Position numbers and translations under genes: made by a program. DNA of 64,000 nucleotides, from contig NZ_JASHJX010000012.1 in the NCBI RefSeq assembly GCF_030732985.1, positions 1-64,000 of the forward strand, given 5' to 3'. Under the pieces are notes generated by a model that was not told the origin of the DNA, made no database searches, and saw only the letters and a program-made list of their open reading frames with translations. This DNA is from Nioella sp. MMSF_3534. Lineage in GTDB: Bacteria > Pseudomonadota > Alphaproteobacteria > Rhodobacterales > Rhodobacteraceae. Shown here piece by piece: positions 27,738-36,860 of the stretch (the stretch's first letter is position 1; every line of letters starts with the position of its first letter).

Positions 27738-28199
27738 TCAGCCCTCTCGCAGACGCGCGGCGGCGTCGTGAATGGCGGCGCGGATGCGCGGGTAGGTGCC
27801 GCAGCGGCACAGGTTGCCACCCATGAAATCGTCGATATCCGCGTCCGTGGGCTCGGGCACGGCGGCCAGCAGATCGGCGGCCTGCATCATCTGCCCCGCC
27901 TGGCAATAGCCGCATTGCGCGACCTGATGGGCGATCCAGGCCTCTTGCACCGCATGCAGGGTTTCACCCTCCGCGAGCCCCTCCAAAGTGGTGATCTGGG
28001 CGCCCTCCAGACTGTCGGCAGGCAATTGGCAGGACCGCATGGCGATGCCATCCACATGCACCGTGCAGGCCCCGCATTGGGCGATGCCGCAGCCATATTT
28101 GACGCTGGTGATCCCCAGCTCATCCCTGAGCACCCACAACAAGGGCATGTCGCCTTCCACATCCACCTCGCGGGGGACACCGTTTACTGTGAACTGCAT
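27738..28199 (-). CDS. 2Fe-2S subunit of the Ior-type molybdenum hydroxylase
   Basis: A 153-residue two-cluster iron-sulfur protein. The plant-ferredoxin-type cluster motif is [14 protein letters not shown] with a later cysteine in MRSC. The second, helical cluster is CGYCQAGQM plus [13 protein letters not shown]. Both clusters are complete. It relays electrons from the molybdenum site of the downstream partner. The start at 28199 is chosen because GAGG lies six bases upstream; a nearby ATG at 28205 adds two residues. The 186-base gap to the divergent GST gene should hold promoters for both. Confidence 0.9.
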   Translation of the reverse strand: MQFTVNGVPREVDVEGDMPLLWVLRDELGITSVKYGCGIAQCGACTVHVDGIAMRSCQLPADSLEGAQITTLEGLAEGETLHAVQEAWIAHQVAQCGYCQAGQMMQAADLLAAVPEPTDADIDDFMGGNLCRCGTYPRIRAAIHDAAARLREG

Positions 28200-28385
28200 A
28201 GCCATCCTCGTCTGTGCTTTGGGGCTTTCAGGATAGGTAGGAACGCCCTTGTGCGATGTCACTTGCAGATCGCGCCATTTCTCTCGCTTTCCGTGCCGTC
28301 ACCCGGACGCACAGCACCTGTTCAGGGGCGGCGCTTGATCGCGCGCGCGGCGCAGCTAGGTTGGAATGAGACAAGGAGAGCACCC

Positions 28386-29330
28386 ATGGGCCTGATGATC
28401 GACGGGAAATACCACGCCGAAGACCCCGGCCCGGACACGTCCGAAGACGGCAAGTTCCAGCGCCAGAAGGCCACGATCAGGAACTGGATCACCCATGACG
28501 GCCCCTTCCCCCCCGATCCGGGGCGCTATCACCTCTATGCCGCGTGGAACTGTCCCTGGGCGCATCGGGCGTTGCTGATCCGGGCGCTGAAAGGTTTGCA
28601 AGAGCAGATCACGGTGGCCTATGCCCGACCACGCCGGACGCCCGATGGCTGGGTCTTCGACACGGATGGCGAGTACGCGGACCCGGAACTTTGCGTCACC
28701 GCCCTGCATCAGGTCTATGCCCGCACACCGCAGCCCTTCACGGGCCGTATCACTGTTCCGCTGCTGTGGGACCGTGAAACGCGCCAGCCGGTGTCGAATG
28801 AAAGCGCCGATATCGTGCGGATGCTGAACGACGCCTTCCCCGGCCCGGATTTCGCACCGGACCCCTTGCGCGACGGCATCGAGGCATGGAACGCCCGCAT
28901 CTACCGCGACGTGAACAACGGCGTATATCGCGCCGGGTTCGCCAAGACACAGGCCGCCTATGACGAGGCTGTGGCGCAGGTCTTTGCACTGCTCGATGAG
29001 ATCGAGGCGCATCTGGCGACGAACCGTTACCTGATGGGCGAGCGCTTCACCGAGGCCGATATCCGCCTCTTCCCGACGCTCGCCCGCTTCGACGTGGCCT
29101 ATCACTACGCCTTCAAATGCAACATAAGGCGGCTGATGGATTACCCCAATCTCTGGGCCTATGCGCGCGAGATTTACGCCATGCCGGGCGTGGCCGAGAC
29201 CGTCCGGTTCGACATCTACAAACAGGGTTATTTCTCACCCTCGGAACTGCGCAATCCGCTTGGCATCGTGCCCGCGGGGCCGGTCATCGACTGGTCCGAG
29301 CCCCATGGGCGCGGTCAAAGCCCCGCCTGA
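28386..29330 (+). CDS. Xi-class glutathione transferase / glutathionyl-hydroquinone reductase
   Basis: A 314-residue protein of the ECM4/YqjG group. The catalytic cysteine lies in the signature AAWNCPWAHRALL near residue 57, distinguishing it from ordinary serine- or tyrosine-type GSTs. Other family marks are RITVPLLWD, SNESADIVRMLN and the C-terminal DIRLFPTLARFDVAYHYAFKCN. These enzymes use glutathione to reduce glutathionyl-hydroquinones and related conjugates. AAGGAGAG upstream of 28386 supports the start. Its end overlaps the convergent ThDP-enzyme gene by 16 bases. Confidence 0.92.
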   Translation: MGLMIDGKYHAEDPGPDTSEDGKFQRQKATIRNWITHDGPFPPDPGRYHLYAAWNCPWAHRALLIRALKGLQEQITVAYARPRRTPDGWVFDTDGEYADPELCVTALHQVYARTPQPFTGRITVPLLWDRETRQPVSNESADIVRMLNDAFPGPDFAPDPLRDGIEAWNARIYRDVNNGVYRAGFAKTQAAYDEAVAQVFALLDEIEAHLATNRYLMGERFTEADIRLFPTLARFDVAYHYAFKCNIRRLMDYPNLWAYAREIYAMPGVAETVRFDIYKQGYFSPSELRNPLGIVPAGPVIDWSEPHGRGQSPA

Positions 29331-30934
29331 AACGCCTCGCGCAGCGTATCGGTGTAGTAGATCATCGTCGGGCGGGTATCGGCGGCGGCTTTCGTCAACA
29401 GCTCGGGCAACTCCGCAGGGTCCGCCACATGGGCAACCGCCCATCCGCTGGCCTCCGCCTGTGCCTTGAGGTCGGGGGTATAAAGATCCACCCCCAGGGT
29501 GCCGATCTGCTTGGCGATCATGTAGCTCTTGATCTCGCCATAGCCGGAATTGTCGTAGAGCATGGCGATCACCGGCGCCTCGGCCTCGACCGCGCTGGCC
29601 ATCTCGGGTGAGGAGAACTGGAACCCGCCATCGCCCGACAGCACCACAACCGGCCCGCCACTGGCAAGCCGCGCGCCGATCCCGGCAGGCAGGCCATAAC
29701 CAAGCGTCCCGAACCCGGTGGTCGAGCTGTGGTAATGCCCCGGCTTGGCGCTGGCAAATCCCAGGTTGCCCGCATAAACCGCCTGGCTGCTGTCGCCCAT
29801 GAAGACCACATCGGGCAGCGTATCGCGGATCAGGTCCAGCATCGCCAGATCGCCGCGCATGGCCTGATCCAGAACCATGCGCCCGGCTGACGCCGCCATT
29901 GCCCGCGCTGCGCCATCCTTGTGCTGGTCGGGCGTCGCCAGCTCCAGCAAGGCAGCGGTGGTGGCGGCCGCATCCGCGACTATCCCGATCTCGGGCGCGG
30001 CGCTGCGGGCCATCTGCACCGGGTCCACATCGACGCGGATCATGCGGCCATGGATGCGGAAGCCGTTATCCTCGTACATGTCGTAATCCGTGCGCCCCAT
30101 CTCGGTGCCAAGCGCCAGCACCACGTCGGCATTGGCCACCAGCGCCCGCGTTTCGGGCTGCGAGGCGGTCAGCGACACGCCAAGCGGATGCTCGGGCGGC
30201 AGCAGGCCCCGCGCATTGGCAGTCATCACTACGGGCGCGTCCAGCGCCTCGGCCAACGCCCGCAGCGCCACCGCATTCCGTGCGCCGCCGCCAGCGAGGA
30301 TCACCGGCGCTTCGGCCCCGTTCAGCAGCTCCGCCGCCTCGGCCAGCGCGCTTGCATCAGGGGCCGCCCGCGCGATCCGCATGGGCGCCTTGGGCAGCGG
30401 CAGGTGATCGGCAGGCGCGGTCATGATGTTGATGGGAATTTCCAGATGCACGGGGCGCGGCCTGCCGCCCTCGAACACCGCAAAGGCCTGCGCCAGCGCC
30501 GGGGCCAGTTCCTCGACCGTGTGGATCGTGCGCGAAAAGGCCGACACGCCGGATACAAGCGCCTGCTGGTTCGGCAACTCATGCAGCCAGCCCTCGCCCG
30601 ACCCCATGCGGCCGTGGGAGTTCACCGCCGAGATCACCAGCATCGGGATGGAATCGCCATAGGCCTGCCCCATCGCGGTGGCGATATTGGTCATGCCGGG
30701 GCCGGAAATGATGAAGCAGACACCAGGCCGCCCACTGACCCGTGCATAGCCGTCGGCCATGAACCCCGCCCCCTGTTCATGGCGCGGCGTCACGTGGCGA
30801 ATGCCCGATCCGGGCAGCCCGCGATAGAGCTCCACCGTATGCACACCGGGGATGCCAAAGACCGTATCCACCCCGTACAGCGCCAGAAGGCGGGTCAGGT
30901 ACATGCCTGCGGTCAATCCAGTCACGTCGGTCAT
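29315..30934 (-). CDS. ThDP-dependent acetolactate-synthase-like enzyme (AruI-type candidate)
   Basis: A 539-residue thiamine-diphosphate enzyme with the three-domain pyruvate oxidase/acetolactate synthase fold. The activating Glu53 is in RHEQGAGFMADGYAR; the ThDP-Mg motif is GDGGFQFSS followed by an Asn about 25 residues on (LYDNSGYG). The C-terminal half (MGDSSQAVYAGNLGF and SSTTGFGTLGYGLPAG) resembles 5-guanidino-2-oxopentanoate decarboxylase (AruI) more than classical IlvB as far as I can judge by eye. There is no small regulatory subunit gene. GGGAG before 30934 fixes the start. It diverges from a LysR gene, a common regulator-target layout. Confidence 0.75.
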   Translation of the reverse strand: MTDVTGLTAGMYLTRLLALYGVDTVFGIPGVHTVELYRGLPGSGIRHVTPRHEQGAGFMADGYARVSGRPGVCFIISGPGMTNIATAMGQAYGDSIPMLVISAVNSHGRMGSGEGWLHELPNQQALVSGVSAFSRTIHTVEELAPALAQAFAVFEGGRPRPVHLEIPINIMTAPADHLPLPKAPMRIARAAPDASALAEAAELLNGAEAPVILAGGGARNAVALRALAEALDAPVVMTANARGLLPPEHPLGVSLTASQPETRALVANADVVLALGTEMGRTDYDMYEDNGFRIHGRMIRVDVDPVQMARSAAPEIGIVADAAATTAALLELATPDQHKDGAARAMAASAGRMVLDQAMRGDLAMLDLIRDTLPDVVFMGDSSQAVYAGNLGFASAKPGHYHSSTTGFGTLGYGLPAGIGARLASGGPVVVLSGDGGFQFSSPEMASAVEAEAPVIAMLYDNSGYGEIKSYMIAKQIGTLGVDLYTPDLKAQAEASGWAVAHVADPAELPELLTKAAADTRPTMIYYTDTLREAFQAGL

Positions 30935-31166
30935 CGCTTTGCTCCCTGTGTTCACCGGGCGACTGTTCCAGAGCGTGCGGCCTTGCACAAGAGCATCACG
31001 CCTCGCAGTCCGATCTGCCGTTACATGCGCCCAAGAGACCCGAAACACGCGTGGTCGGGAGGAGGGCCAGCGCAGAAGCGCAAAGAAGGAATCGACATTC
31101 CGGCCTGCTGCGGTCAGCTTTGTCGCGTGGGCATCCCCCGCGAAACTGAAGGACGGCGCGAACAGG

Positions 31167-32081
31167 ATGAAGATTACCCTCGCACAGCTTCGGGCCTTCG
31201 TGGCGGTCTCACGGGAAGGCTCATTCACCCGCGCGGCAGAGCGGCTTGGCACCTCGCAGCCGTCGGTGACAATGGCGATCCGGCAACTGGAAGAGGCCCT
31301 TGGCCTGAAGCTGTTCGACCGGTCCACGAAAGTTCTGGCCCTGACCAAGGCCAGCGCGACCTTTCTGCCGGGGATCGAGCGCACGCTGAACGACCTCGAT
31401 ACAACGCTGGCGGATTTCCACGCCGCCGCGGACGGGACACAAGGCAGCGTCGCGGTGGCGGTGCTGCCCTCGGTCGCCACCGTGGTTCTGCCGCGCACGA
31501 TCCAGAGCTTTTCCGCGGCCTTTCCCAAGACCCGCATTTCCTTGCGCGACGACAATTCCACCGGTGTGTGTGACCGCGTGCTGAGCGGCGAGGTCGATCT
31601 GGGGGTGGCAGGGCGGACCGATCACGTTGCGGGGGTGCAGTTCGAACCCTTGCTGCGCGATCCGTTCGGGGCGGTCGTTCACAAGTCGCACCCCCTGGCC
31701 GGGGAAACAGGCCCGCTGACCTGGAAAGACCTGGCCGGTTATCCGTTCATCTCCTTCGCCGCCGATACGGGGTTGCGGCCGCTGCTGGACACATTGGTCG
31801 ATCAGCCTGACAACGTCAGTTCCCCCTGGATCGAGGTGTCGAACATCGCGACGGTTCTGTCGCTGCTGAAGACCAATCTGGGGATCGCGGCGCTGCCGAA
31901 GATGTCGGTAAACCCGATCGAGAACGACGTGGTGTTCCGAACCCTTCTGAACCCGCCGCTGTTTCGCGAGCTTGGGTTGATCACCCGACAGGGGCGATCC
32001 CTGACGCCCGCAGCCGAGCATTTCGTGGAACATATGAAGGAAACGCTGAGGCCCAGATGGGAGAAACCGGCGGCGCATTGA
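31167..32081 (+). CDS. LysR family transcriptional regulator
   Basis: A 304-residue LysR regulator. The N-terminal winged helix covers residues about 3-62 (LRAFVAVSREGSFTRAAERLGTSQPSVT), and the effector domain begins near 90 (GSVAVAVLPSVATVVLP). It lies divergent to the ThDP enzyme gene across 232 bases and 130 bases upstream of a co-directional TAXI-TRAP transporter, so either could be its target. An imperfect 9-bp inverted repeat at 32119-32146 is a candidate binding site near the transporter. The effector is unknown. Confidence 0.88.
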   Translation: MKITLAQLRAFVAVSREGSFTRAAERLGTSQPSVTMAIRQLEEALGLKLFDRSTKVLALTKASATFLPGIERTLNDLDTTLADFHAAADGTQGSVAVAVLPSVATVVLPRTIQSFSAAFPKTRISLRDDNSTGVCDRVLSGEVDLGVAGRTDHVAGVQFEPLLRDPFGAVVHKSHPLAGETGPLTWKDLAGYPFISFAADTGLRPLLDTLVDQPDNVSSPWIEVSNIATVLSLLKTNLGIAALPKMSVNPIENDVVFRTLLNPPLFRELGLITRQGRSLTPAAEHFVEHMKETLRPRWEKPAAH

Positions 32082-32118
32082 TACTGGCGGGTTATCTTTT
32101 TATTCGATTTACTTATGG

Positions 32119-32146
32119 ATGAGTATTTTTTATCAGAAATGCTCAT
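32119..32146. promoter_or_regulatory. AT-rich inverted repeat upstream of the TAXI-TRAP operon
   Basis: ATGAGTATT (32119-32127) and AATGCTCAT (32138-32146) are inverted copies with one mismatch, separated by 10 bases. They sit in unusually AT-rich DNA 66 bases before the transporter start. The dyad fits an operator for the preceding LysR protein or the nearby GlxA-type regulator; which one cannot be decided from sequence. Confidence 0.5.
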
Positions 32147-32211
32147 AAAATGCTTAGCACAATCCGCGGAATCATGTGTCCCATGGGGTATCCGAACCAG
32201 GAGGACTTCCC

Positions 32212-33222
32212 ATGACTAATTCGATCAATCGACGCGGATTGCTTGCTGCGGCAGGCGGCATCGCTTTCGCCTTGTCCGTGACCTCACCGGGTTTTGCGCA
32301 GGATCCTGACTTTCTGAATATCGGCGGTGGCCCGAGCGGTGGCACCTTCAACGTGGTCGCAACCGGCCTTGGCGATCTGTTGCGCGGCGAGTTCGCCGAC
32401 AGCATCATCGGCGTGCAACCCGGCGGATCCGGCCCCAACCTGTTGCGGGTGTCGTCGGGCGATGTCGATCTGGGCATCACCTCAGCCAGCAACGCGGCGG
32501 ATGCCTGGGCCGGGCGCGACCCGGCGACACCTGACAGCCCGATCCAGAATGTGCGCGGGCTGATGACCTTCTTCCCGAGCGCGATCCAGATCTGGGTCGA
32601 TGCCGAGTCCGACATTCACTCGGTCGAGGATCTGGTCGGTCGCCAGATCAGCGCCGGCCAGCCCGGCCAGACATCGTGGCTGGCCTTCAACAACCTGCTG
32701 TCGGTCTATGACATGAGCATCGAGGATATCGAGGCCGGTGGCGGCCAAGTGCATCCGCTGAGTTGGGCGGAATCGCAAAGCGCCTTGCGGGACGGTCAGC
32801 TGGATGCGGTGATGTGGGTTGCTCTGTATCCCCATTCCACGGTTCTGGCGACCGAAACGGCGCGTGAGATCCGGGTGCTGTCGCTGGATGAGGAGCGTGT
32901 GGCGGAATACCTGGACCTGCACGGTTCGGGCTTCGCGGAAGTGACATTGCCCGTGGGGCTCTATCAAGGCCAGAGCGAACCGGCCCTGACCGTGGGGACC
33001 ACGACCTTCCTGTTCGCCTCCGACGACATGAGCGACGACACGGCTTACCGGGTGACCTCTGCAATCTGGAACAATCTCGACCGGTTCCAGCAGACCCATG
33101 CCCTGCTGCAATATATCGAGCAGGACACCGCAGGACGTGGCATGTTCGTGCCGATCCACCCCGGCGCGGCCCGGTTCTATGAAGAGCAGGGCATCCCGAT
33201 GGATGAGCCTCGCCTCGACTAA
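32212..33222 (+). CDS. TAXI family TRAP transporter solute-binding protein
   Basis: A 336-residue periplasmic binding protein of the TAXI type. A signal with a twin arginine (NRRGLLAAAGGIAFALS) ends near AQ at residue 30. The mature part begins with FLNIGGGPSGGTF, diagnostic for TAXI proteins, and continues with GVQPGGSGPNLLRVSSGDVDLGI. AGGAGG lies 6 bases before the start. It delivers its ligand to the fused permease encoded downstream; TAXI ligands known elsewhere include glutamate-like compounds. A 12-bp hairpin after its stop probably stabilises this part of the message, giving more binding protein than permease. Confidence 0.93.
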   Translation: MTNSINRRGLLAAAGGIAFALSVTSPGFAQDPDFLNIGGGPSGGTFNVVATGLGDLLRGEFADSIIGVQPGGSGPNLLRVSSGDVDLGITSASNAADAWAGRDPATPDSPIQNVRGLMTFFPSAIQIWVDAESDIHSVEDLVGRQISAGQPGQTSWLAFNNLLSVYDMSIEDIEAGGGQVHPLSWAESQSALRDGQLDAVMWVALYPHSTVLATETAREIRVLSLDEERVAEYLDLHGSGFAEVTLPVGLYQGQSEPALTVGTTTFLFASDDMSDDTAYRVTSAIWNNLDRFQQTHALLQYIEQDTAGRGMFVPIHPGAARFYEEQGIPMDEPRLD

Positions 33223-33231
33223 GACACCTCC

Positions 33232-33268
33232 GGTCACGAGCGGTGATGCTCTATCGCCGCTCGTGACC
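33232..33268 (+). repeat. Intercistronic 12-bp hairpin after the TAXI binding protein gene
   Basis: A perfect 12-bp stem, GGTCACGAGCGG with CCGCTCGTGACC, encloses a 13-base loop nine bases after the stop codon. No T run follows, so it is more likely a 3'-end protecting structure than a terminator. Confidence 0.8.
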
Positions 33269-33340
33269 TCTGCCCCCCTGATGTCCGATGTTTACGGCTG
33301 GCGGGCCAGTGATGCCCGCAGCGAAGCTTAGGTGACCCCA

Positions 33341-35227
33341 ATGCCCATCCCCCTGGAAAGAACGGTGACGGTGCTGGCGGTGGCGATGGCGCTATTCCAT
33401 CTTCTCGTCGCCTCGCCCCTGACCCTGTTTCCCGATCTGATCGTGCGCGGGACACATCTGCTTCTGGCGCTGGTGATCGGCTTCCTGATCTATGGCATGA
33501 AGGGAGGTGCGGTTCGGAAGGCGATCGACCTCGCCCTGATCGCGCTTTCGGTCGTCTGCCTGGGCTACCTTGTCGTCAATCACGCGTCGATCGTAGTGCG
33601 CCCGCCATGGACGCGGGACGCGACGCCGATTGAGCTTTTCGTCGCAATCGGCACCATCGTGGTGGTGCTGGAACTGACCCGGCGCGCACTTGGCATGGCG
33701 ATAACGGCGCTGTGCCTGATCTTCATTCTCTACGGCTTCATCGGACCGGAACTGCGCCATATCGGATTTCTCAGACCGCTGGCCCATAGCGGCGTGGACC
33801 TCAACGAGTTCGTGGACCAGATGTATTTCAGCTTCGAAGGCATCTTCGGGGTCGCGCTTGGGGTGTCCACCAGTTTCATCTTTCTCTTCGTGGTATTCGG
33901 CGCGCTTTTGCAGGTGATCGGCGGCGGTGATTTCTTCGTCAATGTCACCAAGGCCGCGACCGGCGCAACGCGGGGCGGACCGGCCAAGATGGCCGTGGTG
34001 GCCAGTGCCCTGATGGGCATGATGTCGGGCAGTTCCGTGGCCAATGTCGCGACCACCGGGGCGATCACCATCCCGATGATGAAGAAACTCGGCTACCCCA
34101 AGACCTTCGCGGGCGCTGTCGAGGCGGTGGCATCGACCGGTGGGCAGATCACGCCGCCGATCATGGGCGCCGCCGCCTTCCTGATGGCGGCAATTCTGGG
34201 CATCAACTATCAGGAGGTGATCACCGCCGCCGCATTGCCTGCGGTTCTGTTCTTCCTGTCGCTGTTCGTGGCGGTCCACTGGGAAGCGCTCAAGCATGGA
34301 TTGCAGCCGCTGGAACGCGTCGAAAAAGGCGCGACCATGCGGGAATTCGCGGCGGGCTGGACCTTCATCTTGCCCCTGGTCGTCATCACCACGTTCCTGA
34401 TGATGGGCTACACCCCCAGCCTTTCGGCCTTCTACGGCGTGGTGGCAACGCTGGTGACGCCGTTCCTGCGGCGCTCGACCTGGGTGTCGCCCATGGTGCT
34501 GGCCGAGGGGCTGAACCTCGGGGCCCGCGCCGCCGTGACGGTCGCCATTGCCTGCGCCTCGGCGGGGATCATTGTGGGCATCGTCCAGATTTCGGGGCTC
34601 GGGTTCCGCTTTAGCAGCCTTGTCATCGCCTTTGCCAATGGCAATCTCTACGCCGCGCTGTTCCTTGCGATGATCGCGGCCTTCATTTTCGGCATGGGGA
34701 TGCCGACGACGCCCGCCTATATCATCCAGGCCACGCTGGTCGCCCCCGCGCTGGTCGAGCTTGGTGCAACGCCGCTGTCGGCGCATCTGTTCGTGTTCTA
34801 CTATGCTGTTCTGGGTCAGATCACCCCGCCCGTCGCGGTGGCGGCCTTCGCGGCCGCGCCGATAGCCGGGTCGAGTTCCACCTCTGTTGGATGGCGTGCC
34901 TTCGCATTGGGCATGCCCGCCTATGTCATCCCCTTCCTGTTCGTCGCCAATCCGGTGCTACTGGGGCAGGGCGGATGGGGAGAGCTGCTGGAGGTGCTGT
35001 CAAGATCGGCCGCCGCCATCGTGTGCCTGTCCATTGCCCTGACCGGGTGGCTTGGCGGCCGGGGACTTGGCTGGATCGGCCGGGGCCTGCTGATGCTCGC
35101 GGCGGCCCTGCTGATCGCCCCGAACCATGTGCTGAGCGCAGTCGCCATCGTCCTGTGTATCGCTGTCTGGTCGATCCAGTGGTCGGGCTGGTCCCTGCAT
35201 CGCCTGAAAGGAGAGCCCCGTGACTGA
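33341..35227 (+). CDS. TRAP transporter fused permease (TAXI type)
   Basis: A 628-residue membrane protein in which the small (DctQ-like) and large (DctM-like) TRAP permease subunits are fused, as usual for TAXI systems. Many hydrophobic helices are evident. The conserved core includes GATRGGPAKMAVVASALMG near 215, SGSSVANVATTGAITIP and TPAYIIQATLVAPAL near 470. It imports the TAXI ligand using an ion gradient. AGGTGA six bases before the ATG at 33341 supports that start over a GTG at 33332. Its stop overlaps the GTG of the next gene. Confidence 0.93.
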   Translation: MPIPLERTVTVLAVAMALFHLLVASPLTLFPDLIVRGTHLLLALVIGFLIYGMKGGAVRKAIDLALIALSVVCLGYLVVNHASIVVRPPWTRDATPIELFVAIGTIVVVLELTRRALGMAITALCLIFILYGFIGPELRHIGFLRPLAHSGVDLNEFVDQMYFSFEGIFGVALGVSTSFIFLFVVFGALLQVIGGGDFFVNVTKAATGATRGGPAKMAVVASALMGMMSGSSVANVATTGAITIPMMKKLGYPKTFAGAVEAVASTGGQITPPIMGAAAFLMAAILGINYQEVITAAALPAVLFFLSLFVAVHWEALKHGLQPLERVEKGATMREFAAGWTFILPLVVITTFLMMGYTPSLSAFYGVVATLVTPFLRRSTWVSPMVLAEGLNLGARAAVTVAIACASAGIIVGIVQISGLGFRFSSLVIAFANGNLYAALFLAMIAAFIFGMGMPTTPAYIIQATLVAPALVELGATPLSAHLFVFYYAVLGQITPPVAVAAFAAAPIAGSSSTSVGWRAFALGMPAYVIPFLFVANPVLLGQGGWGELLEVLSRSAAAIVCLSIALTGWLGGRGLGWIGRGLLMLAAALLIAPNHVLSAVAIVLCIAVWSIQWSGWSLHRLKGEPRD

Positions 35228-35747
35228 GCCGAACCCAAGCCGGATGAGGACAATGCTGACGGGCTCTCGCGGTGATCTTGCCGCTGTCGCGGGTCGCTTG
35301 CCCGAACCGGAAGGGACGCAATACCCCTATGAGCTGGTGATCATCGACGGCACGACTGCCTTTCTGGCCGGTCAGATCCCGAAGCAGGCAGGGCAGCTTG
35401 CGGTTGTCGGCAAGGTCGGCATCGAGGTCGGTTGCACCGAGGCCGCCATGGCCGCGCGCATCTGTGCGGAACAGGCGCTGGCCTGGTTGAACCACTCGGC
35501 GGGCGGGCTGGAGAACCTGAGACGGATTCTGCGACTGACCTGCTATATCGCCCATGATGACGGGTTTCAGGACATATCGGCGGTTGCCGACGGTGCCTCC
35601 ACCTACCTGATCGAGATGCTCGGCGACCGGGGGCGGCACACGCGGTCCGTGATCGGCGTGAAAAGCCTGCCCCGCAATGCGCCGGTTCTGGTCGAGGTGA
35701 CGGCCTCTCTGATGTCGCCGGTCCGGGTCGATGCCATGGGCGGATGA
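35220..35747 (+). CDS. Rid family (YjgF/RidA) protein
   Basis: A 175-residue Rid protein. The fold motifs are FLAGQIPKQAG, NLRRILRLTCYI and the C-terminal TRSVIGVKSLPRNAPVLVEV, where the Arg that binds the imine carboxylate in RidA appears conserved. RidA-type proteins hydrolyse reactive enamines and imines made by PLP or FAD enzymes. It is longer than the usual 130 residues because of a 35-residue N-terminal part. GTG start at 35220: AAGGAG lies just upstream and it overlaps the permease stop by 8 bases, so import and Rid function are coupled. Confidence 0.85.
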   Translation: MTEPNPSRMRTMLTGSRGDLAAVAGRLPEPEGTQYPYELVIIDGTTAFLAGQIPKQAGQLAVVGKVGIEVGCTEAAMAARICAEQALAWLNHSAGGLENLRRILRLTCYIAHDDGFQDISAVADGASTYLIEMLGDRGRHTRSVIGVKSLPRNAPVLVEVTASLMSPVRVDAMGG

Positions 35748-35790
35748 GCCAAGGCGAACAGGAAGGCAGTTCCAAGCACTTCCTTCTTGG

Positions 35791-36831
35791 TTACTGCCGA
35801 AGAGAGAATGCCGGGCGCGTGAACGCGCTGGCTGTTTGGCCATGCGTCGGCCCGGTGTCGCGGAAGGCCACGTTGTTGCGGCGATCCTCAAACGGCGACA
35901 GACCGAAGACGGACCTGTAATTCTTCGACAGCTGAGAGGCATTCGTGCATCCGACCTCGATGGCGATATCGTTGATGGGCCGCGTCGAAAACCGCACCAG
36001 CTGCCGTGCGGCCTTCATCCGAAGCGTGCGGTAATAGACGGACGGGCTTTGCCCCGTGGCGCTTTTGAACCGGCGTTCCAGCTGACGCTGTGACATGTTC
36101 ATGCGGTCTGCCACTTCGGCGATGCTGATCGTGTCCTCGATATGGTCATTCAGCAGCGCGATCGCCCTGCGCACGGGTTCCGGCACGCAATCTATGGTGC
36201 TGTCGGCGTACAATGTCGGCACCCGTTGCTGCACGCCGGTGCTGCGGATGATCGGATGCTGGAACCAGCAGGCCACCTCGGTGGACACATCCGGGCCGAG
36301 CCGGTCCCCGATCAGATGCAGCATCAGGTCGAACGCCGCCGCCGAGCCGGAGGCGGTCTGGCGGGCGCGATCCACCACGATCACCTCGTCGGAGGACTCG
36401 ATGGCCGGGAACTCGGCCACGAACGCGGCGCGATAGCACCAATGCACGCTGACCCGGTGATCGTTCAGAAGACCAGCACGCGCCAGCGGGAAAACACCGC
36501 CACTGATCGCCCCGAGCACCGACCCGTGCCGCGCCAGATGCCGCAGCCGGCCTTGGCTGGCGGATCTGCTTGCAAACGCGCTGTCCGGGGCGCTGAGAAC
36601 GAACAGGTAGTCCAGCCCCGCCACGTCGGGCAGGGCGCAGTCGGCATCGAAGCCAACCCGCGCGCTGGACCGGACCGCCCCACCATCCTCGCTGACAAGG
36701 CACCAGTCGAAGATCTTGCGTTCGGCGATCTCGTTGGCCACCCGCAGGGGCTCGATCGCCGAGGTCAGACAGGCCATCGGAAAGCCCGGCAGCAGCAGGA
36801 AGCCGAAGCGAATTGGCTTTTCTCGGGGCAT
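35791..36831 (-). CDS. glxA: GlxA family transcriptional regulator
   Basis: A 346-residue regulator. Residues about 8-190 form a DJ-1/PfpI (class I amidotransferase-like) domain, in which the nucleophile elbow reads AISGGVFPLARAG, without the cysteine of true DJ-1 enzymes. Residues about 225-325 form an AraC-type double helix-turn-helix (ISIAEVADRMNMSQRQLERRF and INDIAIEVGCTNASQLSKNYR). It is the last gene of the glxB-C-D-glnT-glxA run, 29 bases after glnT, the same gene set as the glx-glnT locus described in rhizobia. It probably senses an amine-related ligand and controls this locus. Confidence 0.85.
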   Translation of the reverse strand: MPREKPIRFGFLLLPGFPMACLTSAIEPLRVANEIAERKIFDWCLVSEDGGAVRSSARVGFDADCALPDVAGLDYLFVLSAPDSAFASRSASQGRLRHLARHGSVLGAISGGVFPLARAGLLNDHRVSVHWCYRAAFVAEFPAIESSDEVIVVDRARQTASGSAAAFDLMLHLIGDRLGPDVSTEVACWFQHPIIRSTGVQQRVPTLYADSTIDCVPEPVRRAIALLNDHIEDTISIAEVADRMNMSQRQLERRFKSATGQSPSVYYRTLRMKAARQLVRFSTRPINDIAIEVGCTNASQLSKNYRSVFGLSPFEDRRNNVAFRDTGPTHGQTASAFTRPAFSLRQ

Positions 36832-36860
36832 GGGCCTTGCGTTCCTCCCAGATTGCCGGA

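Noticed and set aside
29315-31561. 748-residue form of the ThDP enzyme
   Set aside because: Family homology and a ribosome site begin at 30934; the extra part lies antisense to the LysR gene and its promoter.
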